From Wenyingzhuangia sp. 2_MG-2023 (lineage in GTDB: Bacteria > Bacteroidota > Bacteroidia > Flavobacteriales > Flavobacteriaceae): a stretch of 64,000 nt of DNA. Positions 26,185 to 35,466 of this stretch are shown piece by piece. Made by a program: the position numbers and the translations under genes. The notes beneath the pieces are model-generated. The model did not search any database and was not told where the DNA came from. It saw only the letters and a program-made list of their open reading frames with translations. The stretch spans positions 62,001-126,000 of the forward strand of contig NZ_JAUOSB010000008.1 in the NCBI RefSeq assembly GCF_030548295.1, given 5' to 3'. Position 1 is the first letter of the stretch, and each line of letters begins with the position of its first letter.

Positions 26185-27135
26185 TTACTTCAATATAGAA
26201 ATAATTTGAGAAGCTAATTCAGTTCCAATACGGTCTTGAGCTTCTAAAGTAGCTGCACCAATATGTGGAGTTAATGAAATGTTAGGATTCATTAATACTT
26301 TCATAGATGGTTTAGGTTCGCTTTCAAAAACATCCAATGCTGCTTTTGAAATTTCACCAGCCTCTAAAGCTTCAATCAAAGCAACTTCATCAATTACACC
26401 ACCACGAGCAGCGTTGATAATGATTGCTGTATTTTTCATGATTTTAAATTCAGGAGCACCAATAACGTAACCATCTTGAGCAGGTACGTGTAAAGTAACA
26501 AAATCAGCATTCTTTAATACTTCTTCTTTAGAAGTTGTATTAATGGTAAAGCTTACTTTTTGTCCATCAAAGAATTCTAAATCTAAATCTACTTTTTCAA
26601 AGAAAGGATCAAAAGCAATTACTTTCATACCTAATCCTAAAGCAATTTTAGCAGTAGCTTGACCAATACGACCAAAACCAATCACTCCTAAAGTTTGACC
26701 TTTCAACTCAACTCCCTTAGCGTAAGATTTCTTTAAAGCACCAAACTTAGTATCACCTTCTAAAGGCATGTTTCTGTTTGAATCTTGTAAGAAACGTACC
26801 AAACCAAATAAGTGAGCAAATACCAATTCTCCAACAGAGTGAGAAGAAGCAGCTGGAGTATTGATTACGTGTAATCCTTTATCTTTTGCATATTGTACAT
26901 CAATGTTATCCATTCCTACACCACCACGACCGATGATTTTTAAAGAAGGACAAGCATCAATTAATTCTTGTCTTACAGTAGTTGCAGATCTTACTAAGAT
27001 TACATCAACGTTGTTTTCGTTAATGTAGTTTTCTAATTGATCTTGAGCAACTGTGTTTAAAATTACTTCAAATCCTGCTTTTTCTAAGGCATCAACACCA
27101 GATTGTGCTAAACCGTCGTTTGCTAAAACTTTCAT
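26185..27135 (-). CDS. serA: D-3-phosphoglycerate dehydrogenase
   Basis: A 316-residue D-2-hydroxyacid dehydrogenase. The NAD-binding Rossmann loop is GVIGFGRIGQATAKIA, the catalytic Arg lies in INAARGGVIDE, the Glu in DVFESEP, and the His in TPHIGAAT. There is no C-terminal ACT domain, so this is the short type. Together with serC immediately upstream it makes phosphoserine from 3-phosphoglycerate. The gap to serC is 30 bp, so one transcript. Other D-2-hydroxyacid dehydrogenases are similar, but the serC neighbour supports serA. Confidence 0.93.
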   Translation of the reverse strand: MKVLANDGLAQSGVDALEKAGFEVILNTVAQDQLENYINENNVDVILVRSATTVRQELIDACPSLKIIGRGGVGMDNIDVQYAKDKGLHVINTPAASSHSVGELVFAHLFGLVRFLQDSNRNMPLEGDTKFGALKKSYAKGVELKGQTLGVIGFGRIGQATAKIALGLGMKVIAFDPFFEKVDLDLEFFDGQKVSFTINTTSKEEVLKNADFVTLHVPAQDGYVIGAPEFKIMKNTAIIINAARGGVIDEVALIEALEAGEISKAALDVFESEPKPSMKVLMNPNISLTPHIGAATLEAQDRIGTELASQIISILK

Positions 27136-27165
27136 TTAATTATTGTTTTTTGCTTAAAATAAGCG

Positions 27166-28224
27166 TTAAAATTTCTTCATTACGTCAATTAAAACTTGTA
27201 CGCTTTCAATAGGCATGGCATTGTAAATAGAAGCTCTAAATCCTCCTACAGAACGGTGTCCTTTTACGTTGCTAATTCCAGCTTCTGTACAAGCAGCTAA
27301 AAATTCAGCATCTTTAGAAGCATCGTTTAATAAGAAAACTACATTCATTAAAGAACGATCTTCTTTAGCCACGTTGTTTACAAAAGAAGGATTGTTGTCA
27401 ATCTCGTTGTAAAGCAAAGCTGCTTTTTCTTCATTCTTCTTAGCAATAGCCTCTAAACCACCAATTGATTTCATGTATTCTAAGTTTAACATAGAAACAT
27501 AAATAGCAAAAACAGGAGGCGTGTTGAACATGCTTTCTCCTTTGATATGAATTTGATAATCCAACATTGAAGGAATCGTTCTACCTGTGTTACCTAGAAT
27601 GTCTTTTTTAATAATTACCAAAGTAGCACCTGCTGGACCTAAGTTTTTTTGAGCACCCGCATAGATAATTCCAAATTTAGAAACATCAACAGGTTTAGAA
27701 AAAATATCAGAAGACATATCTGCAACTAAAACAGCATCTGTTTTTGGAGTTTCTTTAAACTGAGTTCCAAAAATTGTGTTGTTAGATGTGTAGTGTACAT
27801 AATCTACATCGCTAGGAATGTTAAATCCTTTAGGAATGTAATTATGGTTGGTATCTGCAGAAGAAGCAACTTCTACAACCTCTCCAAAGTTTTTAGCTTC
27901 TTTTAACGCCTTGTTACTCCATGCACCTGTATTGATGTATGCAGATTTTCCTCCATCAACTTTCATTAAGTTGATAGCAGTCATTAAGAATTGCATACTA
28001 GCTCCACCTTGTAAAAACAATACTTCGTGAGTTGCTGGTACATTTAAAATTTCTTTAACCAAAGCTACTGCTTTATCATAAACAGCTACAAACTCTTTAC
28101 TACGGTGTGAAATTTCAATTAATGACAGTCCTGTGTTTTCAAAATCTAAAATTGCTTGACTTGCTTTTTCAAATACTTCTTGAGGTAGTATTGAAGGACC
28201 TGCACTAAAATTATGTTTTTTCAT
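27166..28224 (-). CDS. serC: phosphoserine aminotransferase
   Basis: About 352 residues from the ATG giving [14 protein letters not shown], the conserved family start; an upstream in-frame extension is rejected. Fold-type I PLP enzyme: the PLP lysine is in [12 protein letters not shown], with GGASMQF and MSSDIFSKP before it and the family C-terminal [10 protein letters not shown]. It converts 3-phosphohydroxypyruvate and glutamate to phosphoserine, and may also act in PLP synthesis. Operon with serA downstream and the acyl-CoA reductase gene upstream. Confidence 0.96.
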   Translation of the reverse strand: MKKHNFSAGPSILPQEVFEKASQAILDFENTGLSLIEISHRSKEFVAVYDKAVALVKEILNVPATHEVLFLQGGASMQFLMTAINLMKVDGGKSAYINTGAWSNKALKEAKNFGEVVEVASSADTNHNYIPKGFNIPSDVDYVHYTSNNTIFGTQFKETPKTDAVLVADMSSDIFSKPVDVSKFGIIYAGAQKNLGPAGATLVIIKKDILGNTGRTIPSMLDYQIHIKGESMFNTPPVFAIYVSMLNLEYMKSIGGLEAIAKKNEEKAALLYNEIDNNPSFVNNVAKEDRSLMNVVFLLNDASKDAEFLAACTEAGISNVKGHRSVGGFRASIYNAMPIESVQVLIDVMKKF

Positions 28225-28308
28225 TCTATGTTTCATTTTTGGAAAGGACAAATTTAAAAATTCTAAGGTCTCTAGCTCTAAGTTTAACAATTTATTTTTA
28301 TTGATTTT

Positions 28309-29367
28309 TTATGATATTAACAAAAATTCAATAGTATCTATGTTATCTGCGTAATTCCATAATTTAGGTCTTTGTGTGGTACCTAATTTTACAGAATCCT
28401 CAATAGAAAGCTCGGTTGCAATACATTGAATTTTTTCAGAATCTGCTTTTAGCTTCTTTTTTAGGCTAGATAAATCATCATAAGTTTCATAAAACAAGCA
28501 AGCAATAGGAGATGCATAACTTTCATCTTCTTTGAGCATTAAAAAACCATTTTCTTGAATTTTAAAAAGACTCATTAAGAAGACTGCTTTGTTGTAATCG
28601 TAATTGTTTGCGTATTTGGTATAGTTGATGATTTCTTTGTGTTTGTAAACCGCTTTAAATAGGTTGTCAAAATCATACCCTTTAGGAACAAAAACTTTAG
28701 AAATACTTCTGCACCCTAATCCGTAATATCTAAAAATATCATCACTCAAAGCTTCTAATTGTTCGTGCGTTTCATTTCCGTCTAAAATGGCAACAGCATT
28801 TCTGCTTTTTCTTATAATATTTGGATATTTTCCAAAATAATAATCAAAATACCTGGCAGTGTTGTTGCTACCTGTGGCAATTACAGCATCGTAATTTTGT
28901 AATTTTTCTTCGGTAAACGTAAAAGATCCTTTAAAACTAGGAGTTACATATTCCAAATATTTGGCTATTAGAGGAATAAAATATTTATCGTTAGAAGATA
29001 GTTTGGCTAAAACTTTGTTTCCTGTGATGGCTACACATAAAAAATCGTGAAAACCTACCAACGGAATATTACCAGCCATAATAACGGCAATGGTTTTGTT
29101 AGCTGTATCTGGAATTTTATAAGATTCAAGCCACTTTTCTATATTGGATTCTGTCAAAGCATTGCTCCAGCTTTCTATAGAAAACAAAACGTTTTCTTGG
29201 GTAAACCAACTGTTGTATTCTTCGGCTCTTTTTATTTGCAATGCAAAAGCATCAAAAAACAAATCGTTGTGTGGAACGTTGTCTTTTTTTACAATTTGAT
29301 CTTTTTTAAATTGTTGTAAAAATTTCCCTAAAGTTACAAATGCTTTTTTTCTCTTATCTAAACTCAT
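28309..29367 (-). CDS. LuxC-like acyl-CoA reductase
   Basis: A 352-residue protein of the acyl-CoA reductase (LuxC) family, an aldehyde-dehydrogenase relative. Visible are AGNIPLVGFHDFLCV near residue 95, the VIATGSNNTARYFDYYF segment, and the Cys in GLGCRSISKVFVPKG, the place of the catalytic cysteine. Its product would be an aldehyde from an acyl-CoA, using NAD(P)H. There are no luxD or luxE partners; instead it lies upstream of serC-serA and divergent from a ferredoxin gene, an arrangement usual in Flavobacteriia. Its physiological substrate is unknown. Confidence 0.85.
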   Translation of the reverse strand: MSLDKRKKAFVTLGKFLQQFKKDQIVKKDNVPHNDLFFDAFALQIKRAEEYNSWFTQENVLFSIESWSNALTESNIEKWLESYKIPDTANKTIAVIMAGNIPLVGFHDFLCVAITGNKVLAKLSSNDKYFIPLIAKYLEYVTPSFKGSFTFTEEKLQNYDAVIATGSNNTARYFDYYFGKYPNIIRKSRNAVAILDGNETHEQLEALSDDIFRYYGLGCRSISKVFVPKGYDFDNLFKAVYKHKEIINYTKYANNYDYNKAVFLMSLFKIQENGFLMLKEDESYASPIACLFYETYDDLSSLKKKLKADSEKIQCIATELSIEDSVKLGTTQRPKLWNYADNIDTIEFLLIS

Positions 29368-29385
29368 TATAAGTTAGTTTGTGGT

Positions 29386-29416
29386 TTTTGAATGAATGCA
29401 AAAAGTATTATTTTTG
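29386..29416 (+). promoter_or_regulatory. promoter of the ferredoxin gene
   Basis: TTTTG ending at 29390 and TATTTTTG at 29409-29416, spaced 18 nt, match the Bacteroidota consensus. The start codon is 28 nt further on. Confidence 0.7.
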
Positions 29417-29443
29417 TGGCACAAATTTAAAGAAAAAAGAACG

Positions 29444-29794
29444 ATGGCAATTATAATAACGGATGAATGTATTAATTGTGGGGCTTGTGAACCAGAGTGT
29501 CCAAATAATGCAATATATGAAGGAGCTGAGGAATGGAAATATTCTGAAGGTACTTCTTTGGAAGGAGATTTTGTGCTACCTAACGGAAACTCTGGAAATG
29601 CGGATGAAGAACAAGAGCCTATTTCTGATGAAGTATACTATATAGTACCAGATAAATGTACAGAATGTAAAGGTTTTCATGATGAGCCACAATGTGCTGC
29701 TGTTTGTCCAGTAGATTGTTGTGTGCCTGATGAAGAAGTAGTAGAGTCTGAAGATGAATTGTTGGCAAAACAATCATTTTTACACAAAGACTAA
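29444..29794 (+). CDS. 4Fe-4S dicluster ferredoxin
   Basis: A 116-residue ferredoxin from the ATG giving MAIIITDECINCGACEPECP; a longer start upstream would cross the promoter. The first cluster motif is CxxCxxCxxxCP near the N-terminus. The second is CTEC, an eight-residue gap, then CAAVCP, the longer spacing of the YfhL/Allochromatium type. An acidic insert separates the motifs and an acidic tail follows. It is a soluble electron carrier; the divergent LuxC-like reductase is a conserved neighbour in this group, though a direct redox link is not established. Confidence 0.92.
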   Translation: MAIIITDECINCGACEPECPNNAIYEGAEEWKYSEGTSLEGDFVLPNGNSGNADEEQEPISDEVYYIVPDKCTECKGFHDEPQCAAVCPVDCCVPDEEVVESEDELLAKQSFLHKD

Positions 29795-29814
29795 CTTTAA
29801 AATTTTAAGCTTAC

Positions 29815-29848
29815 AAAACTCCAAATATTTTTATTTGGAGTTTTTTTT
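29815..29848 (+). terminator. terminator after the ferredoxin gene
   Basis: AAAACTCCAAAT (29815-29826) and ATTTGGAGTTTT (29833-29844) form a stem followed by a T-run. Confidence 0.85.
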
Positions 29849-29946
29849 GTGCCAGATGTAAATGTTTTTATTCAATCTAAATACTATTTGATTGGTGGTT
29901 AACATGGCTAAAGTATTGCTCAATTTGAGTTTATAACAATTGTAAA

Positions 29947-30012
29947 TTTGTTAGGGTAAGGTTTCGTTAACAAACTTTACATTCAACTAACAATAAGAGT
30001 AGGATTTGTTAA
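29947..30012. promoter_or_regulatory. cluster of TTTGTTA repeats before the first PhoX-like gene
   Basis: TTTGTTA at 29947-29953, TTAACAAA at 29967-29974 and TTTGTTAA at 30005-30012; the last two are exact reverse complements. Possible operator for the cassette. The rest of the 291-bp spacer holds no gene. Confidence 0.4.
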
Positions 30013-30046
30013 ATGTGAGCTTACATGGTTTGTTTTGATGTGTAAT

Positions 30047-30054
30047 TAAGTTTG
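30047..30054 (+). promoter_or_regulatory. candidate -7 box for cassette 1
   Basis: TAAGTTTG fits TAnnTTTG, 31 nt before the start of the first PhoX-like gene. The -33 element is not clear. Confidence 0.45.
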
Positions 30055-30085
30055 TGGTATCAAAAACAAAACAAACTTTTTTAAA

Positions 30086-31654
30086 ATGAAAAAATTATTA
30101 AAATTATCATCATTAGCTTTAATTGCTGCCATGGCAATTTCTTGTGGAGAAGATGGAATTGACGGAATTAACGGAGAAAATGGAGTAGACGGTACCAACG
30201 GAACCGATGGTCAGGATTTTACACCTCCAACTACTGAAACCATTTTTGAAAACAAATCTAATTTAAAGCCATTAGTGGCTATGGATTCTCAGTTTAACTT
30301 TGTTGAGACTTATTCTTTGGTAAGTTCTAGCGATGTATTAAATTTTGGAGGAGAAGATTTTAGAATTGGTGGTGGTGCAGATGGTGCAGGTTTATTAAAG
30401 ACGGATACTGGGTATGAGTATGTAGTAAACTTTGAAGATCATTTTGCTGTAGGAAGACTAACATTAGATCAAAATTTTAATATAACAGATGCTACTTATT
30501 TATTGAATTCTAGCGTTGCAGATTATGCTCGTCAGTGTTCTGGTACTATGTGGGAAAAAGACATTCACGGTGGAGATAAAGATTTATTCTTATCTGCTTC
30601 TGAAGCTTTTCACTTTAAAGTAAAAGGAATTGATCCTTTGGTAGAAACTGCAACTCCAACGGCTGATTTTAATTTACCAGCATTGGGAGAGTTTGAATGG
30701 GAAAATGCAGTTCCATTGCCTAAAAACACATATGCAGGTAAAACAGTTATTATTGGAGGAGATGATGATTCTTCTAATTCTGAAGGTCAAGTAATTATGT
30801 ATTATTCAGAAAATGGAGATGCAGATTTAACGGGTGGTAAAATTTATGTATTGCGTGTAAAACAAGTTTCTGATGGAGCTGGTAATGTAATAGATGCTGC
30901 TGCAAGTACAACTTATGATGAATCTGATTTTGATTTTCAAGAGACTTACGATGCAGAATTTGTAGAAATTGTAAACGGAGCTTCTTTAACTCAAGTAGAA
31001 ATGGAAACAGCTTGTGAGGATGTAAATGCTTCTCATTTTATGAGAGTAGAAGATGTAGATTACCAAAAAGGTGCTGAAGCAAATGCATCTAATGTGTTTT
31101 TTGCTGTAACAGGACGTGGACCAGGTAAAGGTACTTACAATGACTGGGGAACAGTTTATAAATTAGAATTAGATGCTACCAACCCATTAGAAGGTAAGTT
31201 AACACAAGTAATTAGTGGTAACACTTCAGGAATTAACAATGGAGACGGTAATTTAGATTTGTTACAAAGCCCTGATAACATTTGTGTAACAGAAAACTAT
31301 ATTTATACTCAAGAAGATCCTAACTCTTTTGATAGAAACCATGCAGCATACATTTATCAATCTGATTTAAATGGAAACAATCCTAAAAAAGTATTAGAAT
31401 TGGTAGTACGTCAAGATTTAGCAATTGATAAATCAACTGGAGTAAGTGGTGAATTTGGTTCTTTAATAGATATTTCTGACAAAGTAGGTGAACCAGATAC
31501 ATTTATGTTAGCATTACAACCTCACTACTGGCAGAGTACTGAATTTGCAGGTGTTGATGGAGGTACTCAATCTTTAGAGCACCCATGGATTGGTTCAGGA
31601 GAACCTTACTTAGAAGGATCTCAAATTGTCATCATCAAAGGATTGCCTAGATAG
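30086..31654 (+). CDS. PhoX-like (DUF839) lipoprotein with collagen-like stem, copy 1
   Basis: A 522-residue lipoprotein. The signal ends in the lipobox AISC (Cys20), followed at once by eight Gly-X-Y triplets (GED GID GIN GEN and so on), a short collagen-like stalk. The rest resembles the PhoX/DUF839 beta-propeller phosphatases: a QCSGTMWEK segment where PhoX has its metal-ligand Cys, an acidic RVEDVDYQKG block like the family RPED motif, and SPDNICVTENYIYTQEDPN near the end. PhoX enzymes are Ca/Fe-dependent phosphomonoesterases. It is the first gene of a two-gene cassette that recurs at 33835. Phosphatase activity is inference. Confidence 0.75.
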   Translation: MKKLLKLSSLALIAAMAISCGEDGIDGINGENGVDGTNGTDGQDFTPPTTETIFENKSNLKPLVAMDSQFNFVETYSLVSSSDVLNFGGEDFRIGGGADGAGLLKTDTGYEYVVNFEDHFAVGRLTLDQNFNITDATYLLNSSVADYARQCSGTMWEKDIHGGDKDLFLSASEAFHFKVKGIDPLVETATPTADFNLPALGEFEWENAVPLPKNTYAGKTVIIGGDDDSSNSEGQVIMYYSENGDADLTGGKIYVLRVKQVSDGAGNVIDAAASTTYDESDFDFQETYDAEFVEIVNGASLTQVEMETACEDVNASHFMRVEDVDYQKGAEANASNVFFAVTGRGPGKGTYNDWGTVYKLELDATNPLEGKLTQVISGNTSGINNGDGNLDLLQSPDNICVTENYIYTQEDPNSFDRNHAAYIYQSDLNGNNPKKVLELVVRQDLAIDKSTGVSGEFGSLIDISDKVGEPDTFMLALQPHYWQSTEFAGVDGGTQSLEHPWIGSGEPYLEGSQIVIIKGLPR

Positions 31655-31679
31655 TTTTTAGAACATACTTAATAATATA

Positions 31680-31718
31680 AAGTCTTTGTCGGTGTTAAAG
31701 CTGACAAAGACTCTTTTT
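31680..31718 (+). terminator. intra-cassette hairpin, copy 1
   Basis: AGTCTTTGTC (31681-31690) pairs perfectly with GACAAAGACT (31703-31712), followed by a T-rich tail. Only about 22 nt separate it from the peroxidase start, so no independent promoter fits in between. Confidence 0.8.
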
Positions 31719-31740
31719 GTCTTTATCAATATTAATTTTC

Positions 31741-33573
31741 ATGAAATTTATTTATCATCCATTCATCTACATTTTAATGTTATCTGTATTTGTTTCTTGT
31801 AAAAAGAATTCAAATCAAAAAACAGTAGAATCCTCAAGACCTTACCATCAGTTATGGGAAAAAGCAGATGCGTATTATTTGCAAAACATAGATGAAGCAT
31901 TAGTTTGGTTAGATTCTTTACACAAAGTAGGATTAGGAACACAACAAACAAAGACACTTTTTCAAAACGTAAGAAATTCGTTTAAAAAAGCAGAAGCTTA
32001 TGCAGGAGTCTTAAATCCAGAAACCACACATAGAGCTAATGGACCCGCATTGCCTTTTTATAAGGATGATAGTGGTAAGGTTATTCAAGCGATGGGTTTG
32101 CAAAAATTAGAAGAAACGATTTATGCAGATGAAATTCATAAAGCTGATTTTGAAAGAGAAATTTATTTTCAAAAAGGATTTTTTGAGAATTTAAGATATA
32201 GTATAAATGAAAGAGAATTAAATGCGCAACGTTTTTTTATAGGAACGCATCAACAAATTATGCGTTTGGTTAGTTTGGCTATGGTTGGGTTTGATACTCC
32301 TACCACAGGAACAAGTATTCAAGAATCTGTTTTGTCTCTTAAAAGTTTAGAAGATGTTTATGTGTTGTCTATTCAATCCATCATTCAACAAAAAGACAAA
32401 AAATTAGACAGTATTTTTGTAGAGAACATAAAAGATGCGATTGACTTTATTCATCAAGATTCAGACTTTGAAACTTTTGATCGTTATACATTTATAAAAG
32501 ACTATTTAAATCCTATTACCCGAAATTGGGTAGCTATTAGACAAACAAGTGAGTTGTGGGAAAGTAATTCTAAATATTATCCGTACAATTTTAATGCTCC
32601 TACTTTTTTTGAAGAAGATAGCTTTAACGTGAATCATTTTTTGGCAGCAAATGATAAAAATCCAACCAAAGAAAGAATTGCTTTGGGACAAAAATTATTT
32701 TTTGATAAAAATTTATCTAGCAAAGGAAATATGGCTTGTGCTACCTGTCATTTACCATCAAAAGCATATTCTGATGGTTTGGCTTTAGGAAAAGACAATA
32801 TGGGACATGAATTAGAGCGTAATTCTCCAACATTAATCAATAGTATTTATCAAAAAGCATTCTTTTGGGATGGTAGAGCCACCAATATAGAAAGTCAAAT
32901 AAATTCCGTGTTTACCAACAAAAAAGAGTTTGACTCTCAAGTACATCAATTTTCAGGAAATATTTTAAAAGACACTACCTATTATAGTTTGTTTAAAGAA
33001 GCCTACGGAGTGGTTCCTAAAAAGAACAAAGAAGTAGTAAGAGCACTTTCGGTATATGTTTCTACTTTAAAAGGGTTTAGTTCTAAGTTTGATAAAAACA
33101 TTAGAGGAGAAGAAAACACATTTACCCCCTCAGAAAAAAAAGGATTCAACCTGTTTATGGGAAAAGCCTTATGTGCTACATGTCATTTTATGCCTTTAAC
33201 CAACGGAACGGTACCTCCGTTTTTTAGTGAAACAGAAAAAGAAATTATAGGAGTTCCTAAAACAGGAAAAAATAAAGAGTTAGATGAAGATAAAGGTTTT
33301 TACTGGGTGTTTGAAGAAGAGATTCATAATGGAATGTTTAAAACGCCAACCCTTAGAAACATTGCTTTAACCGCTCCATACATGCACAACGGTGTGTACA
33401 ATACCTTAGAAGAGGTGATGGATTTTTACAACAAAGGAGGTGGAGCTGGTTTAGGCTTTGATGTGCCACACCAAACCTTGCCTTTTGACAACTTAGATTT
33501 GTCTGAACAAGAAATAAAAGACATTATTACTTTTATGAAGACCTTAACCGATGTACCCCAAGAAATGTATTAA
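31741..33573 (+). CDS. imelysin-like / MauG-type dihaem peroxidase fusion lipoprotein, copy 1
   Basis: About 610 residues from the ATG at the window position given; a TTG further upstream would overlap the hairpin. The signal has lipobox VSC. Residues 30-290 look like the imelysin (M75) helical domain: SFKKAEAY, then NGPALPFY, then GLQKLEETIY where imelysins have GxHxxE, with His replaced by Gln. Residues 310-600 are a cytochrome c peroxidase/MauG domain with two haem sites, CATCH at 333 and 478, and APYMHNGVYNTLEEV near the C-terminus. Periplasm-facing. Copy 2 at 35467 is most similar in the C-terminal 160 residues. Confidence 0.8.
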   Translation: MKFIYHPFIYILMLSVFVSCKKNSNQKTVESSRPYHQLWEKADAYYLQNIDEALVWLDSLHKVGLGTQQTKTLFQNVRNSFKKAEAYAGVLNPETTHRANGPALPFYKDDSGKVIQAMGLQKLEETIYADEIHKADFEREIYFQKGFFENLRYSINERELNAQRFFIGTHQQIMRLVSLAMVGFDTPTTGTSIQESVLSLKSLEDVYVLSIQSIIQQKDKKLDSIFVENIKDAIDFIHQDSDFETFDRYTFIKDYLNPITRNWVAIRQTSELWESNSKYYPYNFNAPTFFEEDSFNVNHFLAANDKNPTKERIALGQKLFFDKNLSSKGNMACATCHLPSKAYSDGLALGKDNMGHELERNSPTLINSIYQKAFFWDGRATNIESQINSVFTNKKEFDSQVHQFSGNILKDTTYYSLFKEAYGVVPKKNKEVVRALSVYVSTLKGFSSKFDKNIRGEENTFTPSEKKGFNLFMGKALCATCHFMPLTNGTVPPFFSETEKEIIGVPKTGKNKELDEDKGFYWVFEEEIHNGMFKTPTLRNIALTAPYMHNGVYNTLEEVMDFYNKGGGAGLGFDVPHQTLPFDNLDLSEQEIKDIITFMKTLTDVPQEMY

Positions 33574-33594
33574 TTACAATATAAAAGGATACTT

Positions 33595-33632
33595 AAAAGA
33601 GAAATGGGTTTAAAAACTGATTTCTCTTTTTT
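33595..33632 (+). terminator. terminator after cassette 1
   Basis: AAAAGAGAAAT (33595-33605) pairs with ATTTCTCTTTT (33620-33630) with a short T-tail. Confidence 0.75.
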
Positions 33633-33710
33633 GTTTTGTATTGTTTTTTTAAAAACTACTTTGTAAATATAAAACTACCTGAATGTTAGCTTAGTGTTAA
33701 TGTATGTATA

Positions 33711-33772
33711 GTACTATTTTTTGTATAATAAGAACGATAAATTGAAGCAATAGTACACTTAATGATACTATT
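33711..33772. promoter_or_regulatory. inverted and repeated GTACTATT sites before cassette 2
   Basis: GTACTATT (33711-33718) is the exact reverse complement of AATAGTAC (33749-33756), and a third copy, ATACTATT, lies at 33765-33772. They precede a -7 match TAGATTTG at 33800-33807, 28 nt before the start codon. Confidence 0.45.
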
Positions 33773-33799
33773 TTACCCCTTTTAGCATTTGTTGAAAAT

Positions 33800-33807
33800 T
33801 AGATTTG
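33800..33807 (+). promoter_or_regulatory. candidate -7 box for cassette 2
   Basis: TAGATTTG fits TAnnTTTG at a suitable distance from the ATG at 33835. The -33 region is weak, as expected for an activated promoter. Confidence 0.5.
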
Positions 33808-33834
33808 CCACCAAACTTTAAAAAACAACAAATA

Positions 33835-35397
33835 ATGAAAATTTTAAAATTACCCTTATTACTAGCGTGTATATCACTAGCTACATTAACTACTAGCTGT
33901 TCAGAAGATGGATTAGATGGTTTAAATGGAGAAAACGGAATAGACGGTCAAGATGGAAAAGACGGACAAGATGGACAAGATTTAACTCCAACTCTAGAAG
34001 ACAATGAAATGTTTTACAACAAATCTCTTATTGAGCCGTTGGTAAACATTTATCCAGAATTTTCTTCTTCAGTAAAAGCTTATTCTTTGTTAACTTCTGT
34101 AGATGTTATCGGAGAATCAAACTTTCAAATTGCGAGTACAGTTGATGGTGCAGGATTGATTCATGAAGCATCTGGTGATGGATTTATTTATGTAGTAAAC
34201 TGTGAAGATGCAAAAGCCACAGCTCGTTTGCGTTTAGACAATAATTTAAATCCTCTTTCGGGTGATTATTTGTTAAACTCTGGGGTGGCAGATTATTCTA
34301 GACAATGTTCTGGAACCATGTGGGAAAAAGAGATTCACGGTGGAGATAAAGACGTGTTTTTGTCTGCTTCTGAAGAATCTATTAGTAATGTGGTAAAAGA
34401 GTTGGATCCAAGAGTAGAAACTCCAAACCCAACAGGAGATTACGGAAACAAAGCATTAGGACATTTCTTATGGGAAAATGCTGTGCCATTACCTAAAAAT
34501 ACTTACCCAGGAAAAACAGTAATTTTAGGAGGAAATGATTTAGATGGTGGACAACCAATCTTGTATTTTTCAGAAAATGGAGATGCAGACAGAACCAATG
34601 GAAAAGTGTATGTGTTAAGAACAAAACAAATTTCTGATGGTACTGGTGGAGTAATTAGTGCTCCTGATGCAGAAAGACATGATGAAAGTGATTTTGATTT
34701 GAAACAATCATACGATATTGAATTTTTAGAAATTCCAAATGCTAAAAATTTAAGCACTAACGAAACATCTAACTATTACAAAAACACGTTGTTTGCTACT
34801 TCTTTTGTAAGAATGGAAGATTTAGATTACCAAAAAGGAAGCGATGCCAATGCTCGTAATATTTATTTTGCTGTAACAGGTAAAGGAGCAGGTAGAGGAA
34901 CCGTAAACGATCAAGGAACTGTATACAAATTAGAGTTGGATGAAGATTCTCCGTTAACAGGTAAATTAACCAAACTTATTAGTGGTAACGATAGCGATTT
35001 AGGAAAAGAAGGATATTTAAGACCTTTGCAAAGTCCTGATAATATTTGTGTTACAGAAAACTACGTGTACATTCAAGAAGATCCTAATGGAGGAACTTGG
35101 AACAGAGGACACTCTGCGGCTATTTATCAAGCAGATTTAGCGGGTGATAATGTAAAAACGGTATTAGATCTAAAAGTTAAATCTTTAGGAAATAATAGTT
35201 TAAGTATTGTAGAAAGCGGAGAGTTTGGTGCGTTAACAGACGTGTCTGAAAAAGTAGGTGTACCAGGAACTTTCTTATTAAATATTCAGGTAAAATACTG
35301 GCAAGACAATGCTTTTAAAGCGTTAGACGGTCATGATGGACCTGGTGAGGCTGATAGAGCTTCTCAAATTCTAATTTTAAGAGGATTGCCTCAGTAA
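33835..35397 (+). CDS. PhoX-like (DUF839) lipoprotein with collagen-like stem, copy 2
   Basis: A 520-residue lipoprotein from the ATG giving MKILKLPLLLACI; the lipobox is TTSC. After the lipid Cys come eight Gly-X-Y triplets with Asp-rich third positions (GLD GLN GEN GID GQD GKD GQD GQD). The following domain is clearly homologous to copy 1 along its length, with the same QCSGTMWEKEIHGGDKD and RMEDLDYQKG blocks and ILILRGLPQ at the end against copy 1 IVIIKGLPR. An extra stretch near residue 310 distinguishes it. First gene of cassette 2; substrate unknown. Confidence 0.75.
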   Translation: MKILKLPLLLACISLATLTTSCSEDGLDGLNGENGIDGQDGKDGQDGQDLTPTLEDNEMFYNKSLIEPLVNIYPEFSSSVKAYSLLTSVDVIGESNFQIASTVDGAGLIHEASGDGFIYVVNCEDAKATARLRLDNNLNPLSGDYLLNSGVADYSRQCSGTMWEKEIHGGDKDVFLSASEESISNVVKELDPRVETPNPTGDYGNKALGHFLWENAVPLPKNTYPGKTVILGGNDLDGGQPILYFSENGDADRTNGKVYVLRTKQISDGTGGVISAPDAERHDESDFDLKQSYDIEFLEIPNAKNLSTNETSNYYKNTLFATSFVRMEDLDYQKGSDANARNIYFAVTGKGAGRGTVNDQGTVYKLELDEDSPLTGKLTKLISGNDSDLGKEGYLRPLQSPDNICVTENYVYIQEDPNGGTWNRGHSAAIYQADLAGDNVKTVLDLKVKSLGNNSLSIVESGEFGALTDVSEKVGVPGTFLLNIQVKYWQDNAFKALDGHDGPGEADRASQILILRGLPQ

Positions 35398-35417
35398 TTA
35401 AATAATTTTAAATAGAC

Positions 35418-35455
35418 AATAGTTCCCAAAATTCTCTTTTGGGAACTATTTTTTT
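35418..35455 (+). terminator. intra-cassette hairpin, copy 2
   Basis: A perfect 14-bp stem (35418-35431 with 35437-35450), 5-nt loop and T-run, 11 nt before the peroxidase start. Sequence differs from the copy-1 hairpin but the position is the same. Confidence 0.85.
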
Positions 35456-35466
35456 AACCCCTTTAC

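Noticed and set aside
30140-30215. Gly-X-Y triplet region read as a CRISPR-like or satellite DNA repeat
   Set aside because: The periodicity is 9 bp and coding, following the collagen-like protein repeat; no spacer structure.
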